Assembly: GCA_022968985.1 (NCBI GenBank)
Contig: JALJPK010000030.1
Coordinates: 1 to 41,602, forward strand
Source of the DNA: Pseudomonadales bacterium
GTDB lineage: Bacteria; Pseudomonadota; Gammaproteobacteria; Pseudomonadales; Natronospirillaceae
Direction of reading: 5' to 3'
DNA: 41,602 nt
The first letter of the stretch is position 1. The number at the start of each line of letters is the position of its first letter. Of this stretch, positions 17,188 to 25,162 are shown one piece after another. The position numbers were made by a program, and so were the translations under genes. The notes below the pieces were generated by a model. That model saw only the letters and a program-made list of their open reading frames with translations, did not search any database and was not told the origin of the DNA.

Positions 17188-17763
17188 TTAAGGCCAATTT
17201 CTAATAACGACTTTCTCTAATATTAATTTTGGTGCTTCATTTTTAATGATGGTTTTAATTTTATTTTCTAATATAAACTTAGCATGTTGATAATAAATAC
17301 TGTCAGGTAATAATAATTGCTGTTGTAAGTGCTTTGATTGATTATTGGCGTGTTTGGTTGCTGCCTCAAACATTCTTACAATACGCTCTTCTTTAGTTGC
17401 ATCAAGTTGCTGTTGTTTTAAAAACTGCACATCACTTTCAAGCCATAATAATTCTGGTGCATCAATGTATAACGTATAATCAGAATATTGACTATTAAAA
17501 TCCCAGTCAGTAAAGTCTAAGCCCATTTCAAAAGACAAATTCCACGAATATTGAATAATCCCTTTACCTAATCCAAAACCTTTTGAATCTTTTATACTCT
17601 CGTTAAACGGTATATCAAATTCATTAAGTGTCATTTCAGGTAAATGCTCTAAATACGTTTCATCAAACCTAACATCCACTGTTTGTTTGGAAATACTTGC
17701 TCCAATTATTACACCAATCTCGATTAACAATATAAGAAATACAATTCTCAAAAAATAATTCAT
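17188..17763 (-). CDS. Membrane-anchored periplasmic protein, unknown
   Basis: A 191-residue protein with one N-terminal helix (about 5-24, FLRIVFLILLIEIGVIIGA) and a soluble periplasmic remainder rich in Glu, Gln and Leu. The middle (about 95-110) reads like a beta strand pair (YTLYIDAPELLWL), followed by a charged helix and a C-terminal VVIRNWP. I do not recognise the family. The start overlaps the stop of the upstream membrane gene by four bases (ATGA), so the two are coupled and probably act together. It ends just before the bidirectional terminator. Confidence 0.6.
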   Translation of the reverse strand: MNYFLRIVFLILLIEIGVIIGASISKQTVDVRFDETYLEHLPEMTLNEFDIPFNESIKDSKGFGLGKGIIQYSWNLSFEMGLDFTDWDFNSQYSDYTLYIDAPELLWLESDVQFLKQQQLDATKEERIVRMFEAATKHANNQSKHLQQQLLLPDSIYYQHAKFILENKIKTIIKNEAPKLILEKVVIRNWP

Positions 17764-18491
17764 GATTGTGGCCCCTGCTTAGACTCTTGTATCTCTTGTA
17801 TCGCCTCAATCACACTCTCTTGTGGTAACGCTCTTGTAAATCGTTTAACTAAAAAATACATAACTGTTGAAACAACAATAATCGCAAGCACATAAGTTGT
17901 TAAAATTTCAGTAGCCGACACTGTAAAGTTCAATCCTTTTGAAGCCCCTAATAACACAGGGAACGCCCATGAGATTAATGAAATAGTGCCTATGACAGTC
18001 ATAATTAATTTTTGTTTGGCTGTAATGGCATGGAACAATGTTTTACCTTCGTTTTTATTTAAGATAGGTAATATAAAACGATGTAACAAATAACCATTTA
18101 AAGACAAGATCACCACAATGGTCACCTTTGACCATATTTTAGGGTTTAATAATTTTTCAGGTTCGAATATTGAATAATGAATAATAAAACCTAAACCTGA
18201 CATCCACAAAATACATAAACCAATAGTTACTAAATTGGTTAAAAAATGAACTAGCTTTAGTTTTTCACTGCTAATAGGTTCGAATTGCAAAAATCGAATA
18301 ATAATTAAATCTGATATCCAAGCACCACCAGCACCAAATGCCAATCCTATAAAATGAAATATTATTAATAACGTTTTACCGTCTAATGCTGTAAGAATTC
18401 CCACAATAAACACTCTTTGAAATAAAGGGCTAATAGTACTCATAGCGAGAAAAAAATCTATATTTTCCTCAATATTCGATACATAGAACAC
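17760..18491 (-). CDS. Polytopic inner-membrane protein, unknown
   Basis: A 243-residue protein with about six helices (near 20-38, 42-62, 83-105, 122-140, 160-182 and 198-215). A conserved-looking KTLLIIFHFIGLAFGAGGAW segment contains a His within a membrane helix, reminiscent of CopD/DUF2214-like haem or metal membrane proteins, but I cannot assign it. An internal ATG at 18443 is a possible shorter start; neither start has a strong ribosome site. It is followed directly by the anchored protein gene with an ATGA overlap. It diverges from the cytochrome b561 gene across 222 bases. Confidence 0.6.
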   Translation of the reverse strand: MFYVSNIEENIDFFLAMSTISPLFQRVFIVGILTALDGKTLLIIFHFIGLAFGAGGAWISDLIIIRFLQFEPISSEKLKLVHFLTNLVTIGLCILWMSGLGFIIHYSIFEPEKLLNPKIWSKVTIVVILSLNGYLLHRFILPILNKNEGKTLFHAITAKQKLIMTVIGTISLISWAFPVLLGASKGLNFTVSATEILTTYVLAIIVVSTVMYFLVKRFTRALPQESVIEAIQEIQESKQGPQS

Positions 18492-18713
18492 TTTCTTATT
18501 GAAATATAAGGCAGCTTAAACTTACCCTTTGTTACAAATCCACCTCTGCATAAAAACAAAACAACTACCTAATAATACAACCACCCCATAATGCAAAAAG
18601 TTGCAATCGACTTTAGAAGGATTTGTTTGTTAATTCACAAATCAATAACATCTATTTATTTATAAGTAAGTGCAATAAAGTACAATGCTGTATTTTTAAT
18701 CAATCACAAAATC

Positions 18714-19253
18714 ATGACTACCCATTCTTTAGAACCTACAAAATATACAATATTGGTTCGTATTATTCATTGGACGTTTATTCCATTAATTATTTGCTCA
18801 ATTGTAACAGGCAAGATTATGACTCAGGTCGGATTTGACGATCCTTTGTCTTATTATCTACCGCAGTATCATTATCTCAGTGGACTCACCTTATTCACTC
18901 TTTTATTTAGCCGTATACTTTCTAGATTATTCAGCAAAACTCCAATCTACAACCCTGCCATTTCTCAATTAAATATGATCTTTGCCAAAAGTATTCAAGC
19001 CCTTATGCTGATAACTATTAGTTTAGTGTTAATAAGTGGTTACTTATTAGCAACCGCCGATGGTAACCCAGCCAAACTTCCATGGGGGTTGTGGTTAATT
19101 CAAATAAGCCCGGATGATGGATTCACTTTAGAGTTAATGCTCAGAGTGCATATCGGTGCAATAATCACATTTTTTGTTTTATTATTTGTTCATGTTGTTG
19201 GGTTTATTAAACAACAAATTAGTCACTCCTCTTTTATTAAGCGAATTTTATAA
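18714..19253 (+). CDS. Cytochrome b561-type di-haem membrane protein
   Basis: A 179-residue four-helix membrane protein. Candidate haem b ligands are spaced as in bacterial cytochrome b561 (CybB): His19 in RIIHW, His53 in YHYLSG, His146 in RVHIG and His160 in FVHVVG. The family passes electrons between the quinone pool and periplasmic acceptors. The stop TAA shares its last base with the ATG of the next gene, encoding a c-type cytochrome with DUF1587/1592 domains, so this protein is probably its electron partner in the membrane. No clear Shine-Dalgarno sequence precedes the ATG. The family is clear; the physiological reaction is inferred. Confidence 0.88.
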   Translation: MTTHSLEPTKYTILVRIIHWTFIPLIICSIVTGKIMTQVGFDDPLSYYLPQYHYLSGLTLFTLLFSRILSRLFSKTPIYNPAISQLNMIFAKSIQALMLITISLVLISGYLLATADGNPAKLPWGLWLIQISPDDGFTLELMLRVHIGAIITFFVLLFVHVVGFIKQQISHSSFIKRIL

Positions 19254-21607
19254 TGCTGCGACTATTAACCAGCTTAAGGTTATTTTCAAGCTTAAGACTA
19301 TTATCATTTAGTTTGTTATTGTGCCTAAGTTTTATGAGCTTCTCACAAGTGATACGTGCCGAAGCTGAAGACCTGCAAGAGCTGCTAGCAGAACCAACTT
19401 CAAGTTCGGCTGAACAACTTTACATTCAACATTGTTCTGACTGTCATGGTATTAGTGGAATGGGCAGCGTGGGTAATCCAAAAGTATTTCAATGTTTTCG
19501 TTGTGTCGATGCCGATGAACTGACTGCCTATATAGACTCAAGAATGCCTCCACAACGTCGTCACGACTGTATTGGGCAATGCGCCAAACTAGTCAGTGAT
19601 TATATCTTAGACACTATTGGTGCTTTGCCTGCCCCACAGTTAATTGCTAAGAAGATGACGGCACGCAGATTAAACAAAAGACAATACAAAAATACTGTGC
19701 GTGATTTAGTTGGAATTCAAAGTAAAATCGCCGATACCTTTCCAGATGATGATTTTGGTAATGGTTTTGACCGAATGGGCGATGTTTTGAGCCTGTCACC
19801 TTTATTATTTGAATTGTATTTAAAATCAGCCAATCAATTAGCCGATACCATCGTGTATCAAAACGATATTAATGTTAAATCCTATGAGCTCAGTGCCGAG
19901 CAATTTGTATCAAGTGACGGCCAATATCAGGAGTCAATTTTTAATCTTTGGTCAACCGGTAGTGCAATAACTGCATTTGACGTTCAAAATAAAGGCGACT
20001 ATGATTTTAAATTCTATCATTCATCCCACCCAGCCGGTGATGAACCCGCTCAATTTTTAGTTTATATAAACGATACCTATACAGGCCCTTATCAAACCTC
20101 CATGTTACAAAATGACAAACAAACCATTGAGTTTTCTGTGTTGTTAAACCAAGGCCTTAATGAAATTAAAATTGAGTTCATTAACGATTATTATGATCCC
20201 GAGACTAAAGAAGATCGGAATTTATTATTAGGTGACATTACATTAAATGGACCGACAAATACTATCAAACACAAAACTGACTCTAAATTACTTTTTTGTG
20301 ATTATTTGTTAGATGATTCAACACAATGCGCCGAACAAATAATTCAATCTTTTGCACAAAAATCATGGCGCCGAGAACTCAGTAATATTGAACTTAAACA
20401 ACTTTTTGAATTCTTTGAATCCATAACATCACAACCCCATGCAACTAAACAATATGCATTAAGTGCTACTTTTGAATTAATTTTAAGTTCGGCCAATTTC
20501 ATTTTTCAAATCGAACCTATCCCTGAAATTTCAAGTGGTGAAAATCAAGATTTAGATGATTACGCCATTGCTTCAAGACTGTCGTATTTTTTATGGGACA
20601 GCATGCCTGATAGTATTTTATTTAACTTGGCCAAAAACAATCAATTACTTGAATCACATATTTTAGAAACCCAAATTATAAGAATGTTAAATGATGAAAA
20701 ATCAACGGCGTTATTAGAAGGTTTTTTTGGGCAGTGGTTATTACTTAATGCCATGCAAGAACACTCGGTAGACAAAAAACTGTTTCCTAAATATAAAAAA
20801 GGCCTGGCCAAACAATTAGTTAAAGAAACCCAATTATTATTATTAGATTATATACAATCAGATGAACCGTTTAAAAATATTCTGACTAATAATTATACTT
20901 ATGCCAATAAATTTTTAGCAAACTTCTACGGTTTTAAAGGGGATTTTGGCAAAGAATTTTCAAAGGTGTCTTTACAAGATTACCCAAATCGATGGGGTTT
21001 ATTAAGCCAAGCCAGTTTATTAACGGTTACCAGCCATCCTAATCGAACCAGTGTGGTTAAACGTGGCAAATGGGTAATGTCTAACTTTTTATGCCAAGAT
21101 CCACCACCTCCTCCGCCTGGAGTTGAAGGTATAGCCGACGCAATAAAAATTGAAGCAAAAACGTTACGCCAACAAATGCAAATTCACGCAAGCACTCCTC
21201 AATGTCAAGGGTGTCATGTCACTATGGACGCAATTGGTTTTGCTTTTGAACAGTACGATGCCATTGGCCAATTTAGAACCCATTATGAAAATGAGTTTAT
21301 TGATAGCACTGGCAGTATTAAAAGTAGTGGTAAAAATAAAAAATTTACTAATGCTCAAGAGCTAGCTTATATCATTAAAGATGATGTGCGTTTTGAATCC
21401 TGTGTGGTTAAAAAACTGTATTCCTATGCACTATCAAGTGGTATCACCTCTAATGATGAGCTATTTATCAAAGGTATTGTAAAAGACTGGCAAACAACTA
21501 ATGGTAGTTTTACGCAGTTAGTTAAAAGTATTGTACAAAGTGATGCGTTTTTAACTCATAGTTATTATGATCAAAAACCCAAAACTCAAACTAACGCACA
21601 ACATTAA
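19253..21607 (+). CDS. Planctomycete-type multidomain c-type cytochrome (DUF1587/1595/1592/1588/1585)
   Basis: A 784-residue exported protein with a signal segment (about 12-35). A cytochrome c site is CSDCH at 61-65. The DUF1587 domain starts at RLNKRQYKNTVRDLVG (about 142) and ends in DVLSLSPLLFELY. A beta-rich carbohydrate-binding-like insert follows (about 235-345, YDFKFYHSSHPAG...LGDITLNGP). Then come the DUF1595 region (SWRRELSNIELKQL), DUF1592 (SRLSYFLWDSMPD), DUF1588 (WGLLSQASLLTVTSHPNRTSVVKRG) with a following Pro run, a second CxxCH-type site CQGCH (about 651-655) and DUF1585. The domain set is typical of planctomycete proteins with predicted roles in extracellular polymer oxidation; function is unproven. 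It is coupled to cytochrome b561 upstream and a DUF1552 gene downstream. Confidence 0.9.
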   Translation: MLRLLTSLRLFSSLRLLSFSLLLCLSFMSFSQVIRAEAEDLQELLAEPTSSSAEQLYIQHCSDCHGISGMGSVGNPKVFQCFRCVDADELTAYIDSRMPPQRRHDCIGQCAKLVSDYILDTIGALPAPQLIAKKMTARRLNKRQYKNTVRDLVGIQSKIADTFPDDDFGNGFDRMGDVLSLSPLLFELYLKSANQLADTIVYQNDINVKSYELSAEQFVSSDGQYQESIFNLWSTGSAITAFDVQNKGDYDFKFYHSSHPAGDEPAQFLVYINDTYTGPYQTSMLQNDKQTIEFSVLLNQGLNEIKIEFINDYYDPETKEDRNLLLGDITLNGPTNTIKHKTDSKLLFCDYLLDDSTQCAEQIIQSFAQKSWRRELSNIELKQLFEFFESITSQPHATKQYALSATFELILSSANFIFQIEPIPEISSGENQDLDDYAIASRLSYFLWDSMPDSILFNLAKNNQLLESHILETQIIRMLNDEKSTALLEGFFGQWLLLNAMQEHSVDKKLFPKYKKGLAKQLVKETQLLLLDYIQSDEPFKNILTNNYTYANKFLANFYGFKGDFGKEFSKVSLQDYPNRWGLLSQASLLTVTSHPNRTSVVKRGKWVMSNFLCQDPPPPPPGVEGIADAIKIEAKTLRQQMQIHASTPQCQGCHVTMDAIGFAFEQYDAIGQFRTHYENEFIDSTGSIKSSGKNKKFTNAQELAYIIKDDVRFESCVVKKLYSYALSSGITSNDELFIKGIVKDWQTTNGSFTQLVKSIVQSDAFLTHSYYDQKPKTQTNAQH

Positions 21608-21617
21608 AGAGGCTGTT

Positions 21618-22919
21618 ATGAAATTAAATCGTCGATTAGTATTAAAAAGTAGCGCCGCCTGTTTAGCAATGCCATGGTTTGAGGCATTAGCAAGCCCCAA
21701 TGAAACATTAGCCAAAAGGTTTGTTGCTTTTTATGTACCCAATGGAATGCACATGGTCGATTTTCGGGCCAAACAAGATGGATTATTATCTGAACAAACA
21801 TTACCTTATATTTTGTCACCCTTAGAAAAAATTAAAAATAAAATCACTTTAGTAAACGGTCTGGCTAATAAACCAGGTAATGCTGATGGTGCGGGTGACC
21901 ATGCTAGTGGCACCGGCTCTTTTATGAGCTGTGTTAAAGCTCGCAAAACCAAAGGCGACAACATTAAAAATGGTATTTCAATTGACCAAGTGATTGCCAA
22001 TAAATTACGTGGCTCCACCCCTATCCATTCTTTACAACTGGGTTTAGAAGGTGGCAGTGCCATTGGTGATTGTGATTCTGGTTATTCTTGTGCGTATGTC
22101 AGAAATATTTCCTGGGCAGGTGAAAAACAACCGCTTAGTAAAATTGTGAATCCCCGTCTTTTATTTGATCAATTATTTACAGGCACCGACCCAAATGAAA
22201 CAGCTGCACTGCGTGAGTTACGTAGAATAAAACAAAAATCTATTTTAGATTATTTAAGTGAGCAAACTTTAGCGCTTAAAAAATCAATCAGTTTTAAAGA
22301 CAAACAAAAACTAGATGAATACCAAACTTCAATTTATGAGTTAGAACATAAGTTAAATAGTAACGTTAACGGCAGTTGTAATAACATTGAGTTAGAATCC
22401 ACAATTGGTAATTTACCAAAACACAGTGAATTAATGAATGATTTAATGGTTGCCGCGTTGCAATGTGGTCACACCAATGTGATTAGTTACATGATGGGTA
22501 ATGGCGGCTCAAATCGAAGTTTTCCATTTTTAGATATTAATGAGTCACATCATAATATTTCGCATCATCAAGGCAACAAAGACAATCACGAAAAACTTAA
22601 AAAAATAAATCATTGGGAGTTAGAACAGTTTGCTGATTTGGTTACAAAACTGGATAATATTCAAGAAGGTGAAGCTACGTTATTAGACCAATGTTGTTTA
22701 TTTTTATCCAGCGAAGTATCCGACGGTGATAGACACAACCATACCGACTTACCTGTAATATATGCAGGCTCTTTAGGCGGTAAATTAAAAACAGGGTCAG
22801 CGATCACAAATAAATTTAAACCTATTTCCGAGTTTTATATGGCTATTGCTAATGGTATGGACGTGCCACTTGAAAATTTTGGTAATGGATATCGTGCTTC
22901 TAAGTCTATTTTAGTTTAG
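21618..22919 (+). CDS. DUF1552 family exported protein
   Basis: A 433-residue protein with a twin-arginine-like leader (NRRLVLKSSAACLAMPWFEALA). The body follows DUF1552: FVAFYVPNGMHMVDF, the GDHASGTGSFMS block, LGLEGGS, NISWA and a C-terminal YMAIANGMDVP. DUF1552 proteins resemble sulfatase/DUF1501-type metalloenzymes and nearly always sit beside DUF1592 cytochromes; their reaction is not known. The start at 21618 has AAAGAGG five bases upstream; an earlier in-frame ATG at 21567 lies within the cytochrome gene and would hide the leader. The gene is followed by a GGTTTC repeat and a relic of a second DUF1552 tail. Confidence 0.9.
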   Translation: MKLNRRLVLKSSAACLAMPWFEALASPNETLAKRFVAFYVPNGMHMVDFRAKQDGLLSEQTLPYILSPLEKIKNKITLVNGLANKPGNADGAGDHASGTGSFMSCVKARKTKGDNIKNGISIDQVIANKLRGSTPIHSLQLGLEGGSAIGDCDSGYSCAYVRNISWAGEKQPLSKIVNPRLLFDQLFTGTDPNETAALRELRRIKQKSILDYLSEQTLALKKSISFKDKQKLDEYQTSIYELEHKLNSNVNGSCNNIELESTIGNLPKHSELMNDLMVAALQCGHTNVISYMMGNGGSNRSFPFLDINESHHNISHHQGNKDNHEKLKKINHWELEQFADLVTKLDNIQEGEATLLDQCCLFLSSEVSDGDRHNHTDLPVIYAGSLGGKLKTGSAITNKFKPISEFYMAIANGMDVPLENFGNGYRASKSILV

Positions 22920-22944
22920 GTTTCGGTTTCGGTTTCGGTTTCGG
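22919..22944 (+). repeat. Hexamer tandem repeat (GGTTTC) x4
   Basis: Four perfect GGTTTC units begin at the last base of the DUF1552 stop codon and end in GG. The run is short, lies outside coding sequence and separates the live gene from a relic tail. Confidence 0.9.
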
Positions 22945-22991
22945 GTTAAACAAAAAAGAAAAATCGGTATGGGGTCAAACTTGGTTATGAT

Positions 22992-23096
22992 TTTTAACTA
23001 ATCACAGAATTTTATATGGCCATTGCCCAAAGTATGGACGTACCTCTTGAAAGATTTGGTAATGGATACCGTGTTTCTAAGTCGATATTAGTTTAG
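22992..23096 (+). pseudogene. Relic 3' end of a second DUF1552 gene
   Basis: From 23007 to the TAG at 23094-23096 the frame reads EFYMAIAQSMDVPLERFGNG followed by YRVSKSILV. This differs at only a few residues from the end of the intact neighbour (EFYMAIANGMDVPLENFGNG, then YRASKSILV). Weaker similarity extends left through an in-frame TAA near 22998. Nothing else of the gene remains, so this is the tail of a deleted paralogue or of a diverged tandem copy. Confidence 0.85.
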
Positions 23097-23159
23097 GTTT
23101 TTATATTTAGCTGTATGTGCTTGTGTATTTTTTCCTTTTTCTTTTTGGAGGGGGATTGA

Positions 23160-23385
23160 GGGGTAAATAATTGATTGATTATCGATCAATTAATCTACCC
23201 CCAAAATATTAACAGATTCACTTACGCTGCGGTCTGCGGTTTCGCCTTTGAAAAACTTACAGCATTCAATTACTTGAATGCTGCTTTTCAGTACTACTTA
23301 GGTGAATGAGTAATTCCTAAGACGGGACTTTAACCCGCTAGATACATTGCCGGTAACGGCGTACGGCCTGCCCCGTTTTAGTATT
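23160..23385. other. Hairpin-rich noncoding element
   Basis: Several strong stems lie in 226 bases with no gene. A long hairpin at 23160-23201 has GGGGTA/TACCCC outside and ATTGATTGAT/ATCAATTAAT inside. A perfect 10-bp stem CAGCATTCAA-TTAC-TTGAATGCTG lies at 23260-23283. CGGG-N7-CCCG (23323-23337) and GCCG-GTAA-CGGC (23349-23360) are enclosed by ACGGG/CCCGT. Read on the minus strand, the GCGGGTTAAAGTCCCG stretch resembles domain I of group II introns or the end of a mobile element, but no reverse transcriptase is present. Its identity is not established. Confidence 0.5.
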
Positions 23386-23390
23386 TGATT

Positions 23391-23912
23391 TCACATTTTA
23401 CGTATTTCACTCAGCCCCTTAATAGTATAAAGAAACTCAATTTTAAAATTTGAATTTTCTTTCATAATATCTAAAACGTGGAATAAATCATCCCCGCAAT
23501 ACTTTCCGCCTGCGAAACAAATTTTCTTTTCATGTAATTCAAATTCTTTGCGTAAATTAAAGTACAAATCGTCACGTACTTTTATAAATGTATTTTGATT
23601 AATATCCAATTTTTTTTCATTTATCTCTCTTATAAATATTAAAAAGGAATTAAAGTGAAAGTCATATTTAATAGATACCGACATAAAATCATTATCCGCA
23701 TTAATCGAACCCACAGATTCACTATAATTCTTGACTTTATAATTCAAACCATTCCTTTTACTCACACCTAAAACCACTTCTTTAACTTTTATTATTTGTG
23801 ATATTGAAGTTAATTCAATCTCAGCCTCATAAACTTTGTACTTTATTTGCTTATCATTTCCAATACAACTTGGAGCGATTACAATAATAATCAATATAAA
23901 CCATTTTTTCAT
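23391..23912 (-). CDS. Hypothetical lipoprotein
   Basis: The 173-residue product starts MKKWFILIIIVIAPSCIG: a lipoprotein signal with lipobox APSC, Cys at residue 16. The mature part is Lys/Glu/Asn-rich with predicted mixed alpha/beta, and two Cys flank a Gly-rich turn (ICFAGGKYCGDD). No family is recognised. The ATG follows a TGA (23914-23916) by one base; that stop closes a remnant frame upstream, so the gene looks coupled to a lost partner, as immunity genes often are to toxins. The start at 23912 is preferred over an in-frame ATG at 23933 because the latter would put seven residues before the signal. Confidence 0.55.
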   Translation of the reverse strand: MKKWFILIIIVIAPSCIGNDKQIKYKVYEAEIELTSISQIIKVKEVVLGVSKRNGLNYKVKNYSESVGSINADNDFMSVSIKYDFHFNSFLIFIREINEKKLDINQNTFIKVRDDLYFNLRKEFELHEKKICFAGGKYCGDDLFHVLDIMKENSNFKIEFLYTIKGLSEIRKM

Positions 23913-23913
23913 A

Positions 23914-24235
23914 TCATTTACCTGCCAATTCATTACTCATTAAACTATCAATACTATTAAAAGTATCAATACCTTGAAATTTATTTAATATGTGCCCCCC
24001 TGCAACTGTATTATTACCATACCCCACAGTCCTAACAGCCCATCCACATCATGTGTCATAAAAAGTGTTCGAGAATACTTACAAAGACATCCATAACAAT
24101 TCGCACTAAACGCCGAATCAATAACTTCAATTTAGCATTTACTTAACAAATAATTAGCAACTTTTGTTTTAGCTGTAACATTTATTAACTCTCCTTCTAC
24201 ACAACCATGGATATCTATGTAAGCCCCCCCCCATT
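23914..24235 (-). pseudogene. Frame-broken remnant of an unidentified protein upstream of the lipoprotein gene
   Basis: The minus strand of this 300-base gap carries three consecutive open pieces in different frames: AYIDIHGCVEGELINV... (ends SKC stop), IEVIDSAFSANCYGC..., and finally GYGNNTVAGGHILNKFQGID ending ELAGK at TGA 23914-23916. The pieces follow each other without long gaps, as in a gene broken by indels. The family is not recognised. The arrangement (large-protein tail, then a coupled small lipoprotein) is compatible with a toxin C-terminus followed by its immunity gene, but that is a guess. Confidence 0.4.
24224..24232 (-). repeat. Poly-G(9) tract after a coupled start codon
   Basis: On the minus strand the stop of the 95-aa gene and the next ATG overlap as TAATG, followed immediately by nine G. 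With nine G the frame closes after 21 codons; with eight G it runs 33 codons through AYIDIHGCVEGELINV. Such tracts are prone to slippage. Confidence 0.8.
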
Positions 24236-24521
24236 ACTTGTTTTTGCTCTTTCCGAAAGAACACTCTGCTGACTTCCTTAAATCGAGAATATAGTTTTTA
24301 AGTTTATTTTTTTTCGACTTATTTAGAATATCATTATAAGCTTTTTTAGCTCTTTCTTCATTCCACTGCATAGCCAAATGACCAGGAAGATTATGAAAAA
24401 TATCAGATAAAGAATGTACCATTTTTAGGTCTTCACTAATCCTAATTTCCATTAATATAACACTCAACATTTTAAGCAATACATTACGCGAAGGAGTATC
24501 GTTATCATCTAATTGTATCAA
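24234..24521 (-). CDS. Small hypothetical protein (95 aa)
   Basis: A 95-residue soluble helical protein beginning with TTG at 24521 (LDDNDTPSRNVLLKML...). An in-frame TGA lies just upstream, so TTG is the first usable start, with GAGAAAC as a weak ribosome site. It has an acidic N-terminus and a strongly basic C-terminus (KKNKLKNY...KSKNK). No family is recognised; size and isolation fit an orphan immunity-type or cargo gene. Its TAA overlaps an ATG (TAATG) leading straight into a run of nine G on the minus strand. Confidence 0.5.
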   Translation of the reverse strand: MIQLDDNDTPSRNVLLKMLSVILMEIRISEDLKMVHSLSDIFHNLPGHLAMQWNEERAKKAYNDILNKSKKNKLKNYILDLRKSAECSFGKSKNK

Positions 24522-24565
24522 TAAAGTTTCTCATCATTAAAAGAGCCTTAGTAAGAAAAGATTAG

Positions 24566-24599
24566 GACTTCATACTGATATCCGAAGTCAAGCCTTGAC
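24566..24599. repeat. Nested palindromes GACTTC/GAAGTC and GTCAAG-C-CTTGAC
   Basis: GACTTC (24566-24571) pairs with GAAGTC (24584-24589), and GTCAAG (24587-24592) pairs with CTTGAC (24594-24599), so the two hairpins compete for the same bases. The GGGGTCAAG-type sequence next to it recurs loosely near 22975 (GGGGTCAAAC), suggesting a dispersed repeat. Confidence 0.35.
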
Positions 24600-24653
24600 C
24601 CCCATTGGTTTTAACTTAGTGCCATTCCATTCTGACTCCAGACAGTTGACCAA

Positions 24654-25055
24654 TCATTCTGGTCCAAAGGTACTCTGTCTGCTAACAACTTTCGTTTCAA
24701 TTCTATAAATATCCCTTCTTTCATCATTATACAAAATTCTTACATTTACACCATCTTGAAACTTACTACTAACTTAAGGGCTATACCCTATCCCTATTGT
24801 ATAACCGAAATAAGAAAAATCGAATTCAACTCCGTCAACTGTAAATGAACCTGGTTTTCGAAATTCAGGTTGAGCAGGAATATGCTCAGATACCTGCCCT
24901 TCAACAACTACATATTTATTATTTCTAAATTCTAATCTAATTAAATACTCTAAAACCAATTCCCTTGAAAAAGAAAAAAACATAGTAATCACTATGAAGC
25001 ACACAAAAAAGATGTAAAGCTTTCTAGCTATTGGTTTAGGATTTTTTTGGGCCAA
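24654..25055 (-). pseudogene. Small membrane-anchored protein gene broken by one in-frame TAA
   Basis: The frame starts at a TTG (25055) and encodes a basic N-terminus, one helix (about residues 12-30), then VVVEGQVSEHIPAQPEFRKP and GSFTVDGVEFDFSYFGY, before TAA at 24774-24776. The same frame continues past the stop as SSKFQDGVNVRILYNDERRD and IYRIETKVVSRQ to TGA 24654-24656. The continuation has the GxxVRIxY...IxRIE end expected of this kind of small protein, so the TAA is most simply a point mutation in a gene of about 133 codons. No function is known. It overlaps the tiny gene upstream by 28 bases. Confidence 0.65.
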
Positions 25056-25162
25056 GATAAAATCATAATACCTGAAGCAACTAAAACTGCAGAATAAATA
25101 GCAACAGATGTAAACAGTATCCCAGTAAATCCTGGGATTTCATAAAACAATTCATAACTCAC
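25028..25162 (-). CDS. Tiny single-pass membrane protein (44 aa)
   Basis: A frame from GTG 25162 to TAG 25028-25030 encodes 44 residues: a short acidic/aromatic lead (SYELFYEIPGFTG), one hydrophobic helix (about 14-36) and a basic end (WPKKILNQ). GAGG stands seven bases before the GTG. It overlaps in another frame the start of the broken gene, an arrangement typical of a coupled pair. No family is recognised. Just before it, a 31-codon open stretch without a start (ending DLNGLLF at a TAA near 25170) may be the tail of another lost gene. Confidence 0.5.
   Translation of the reverse strand: MSYELFYEIPGFTGILFTSVAIYSAVLVASGIMILSWPKKILNQ

Noticed and set aside
23310-23385. Possible tRNA or integron attC site
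   Set aside because: No CCA-end acceptor or anticodon arm order can be made, and no attC core pair (RYYYAAC/GTTRRRY) in the right arrangement was found; no integrase nearby.
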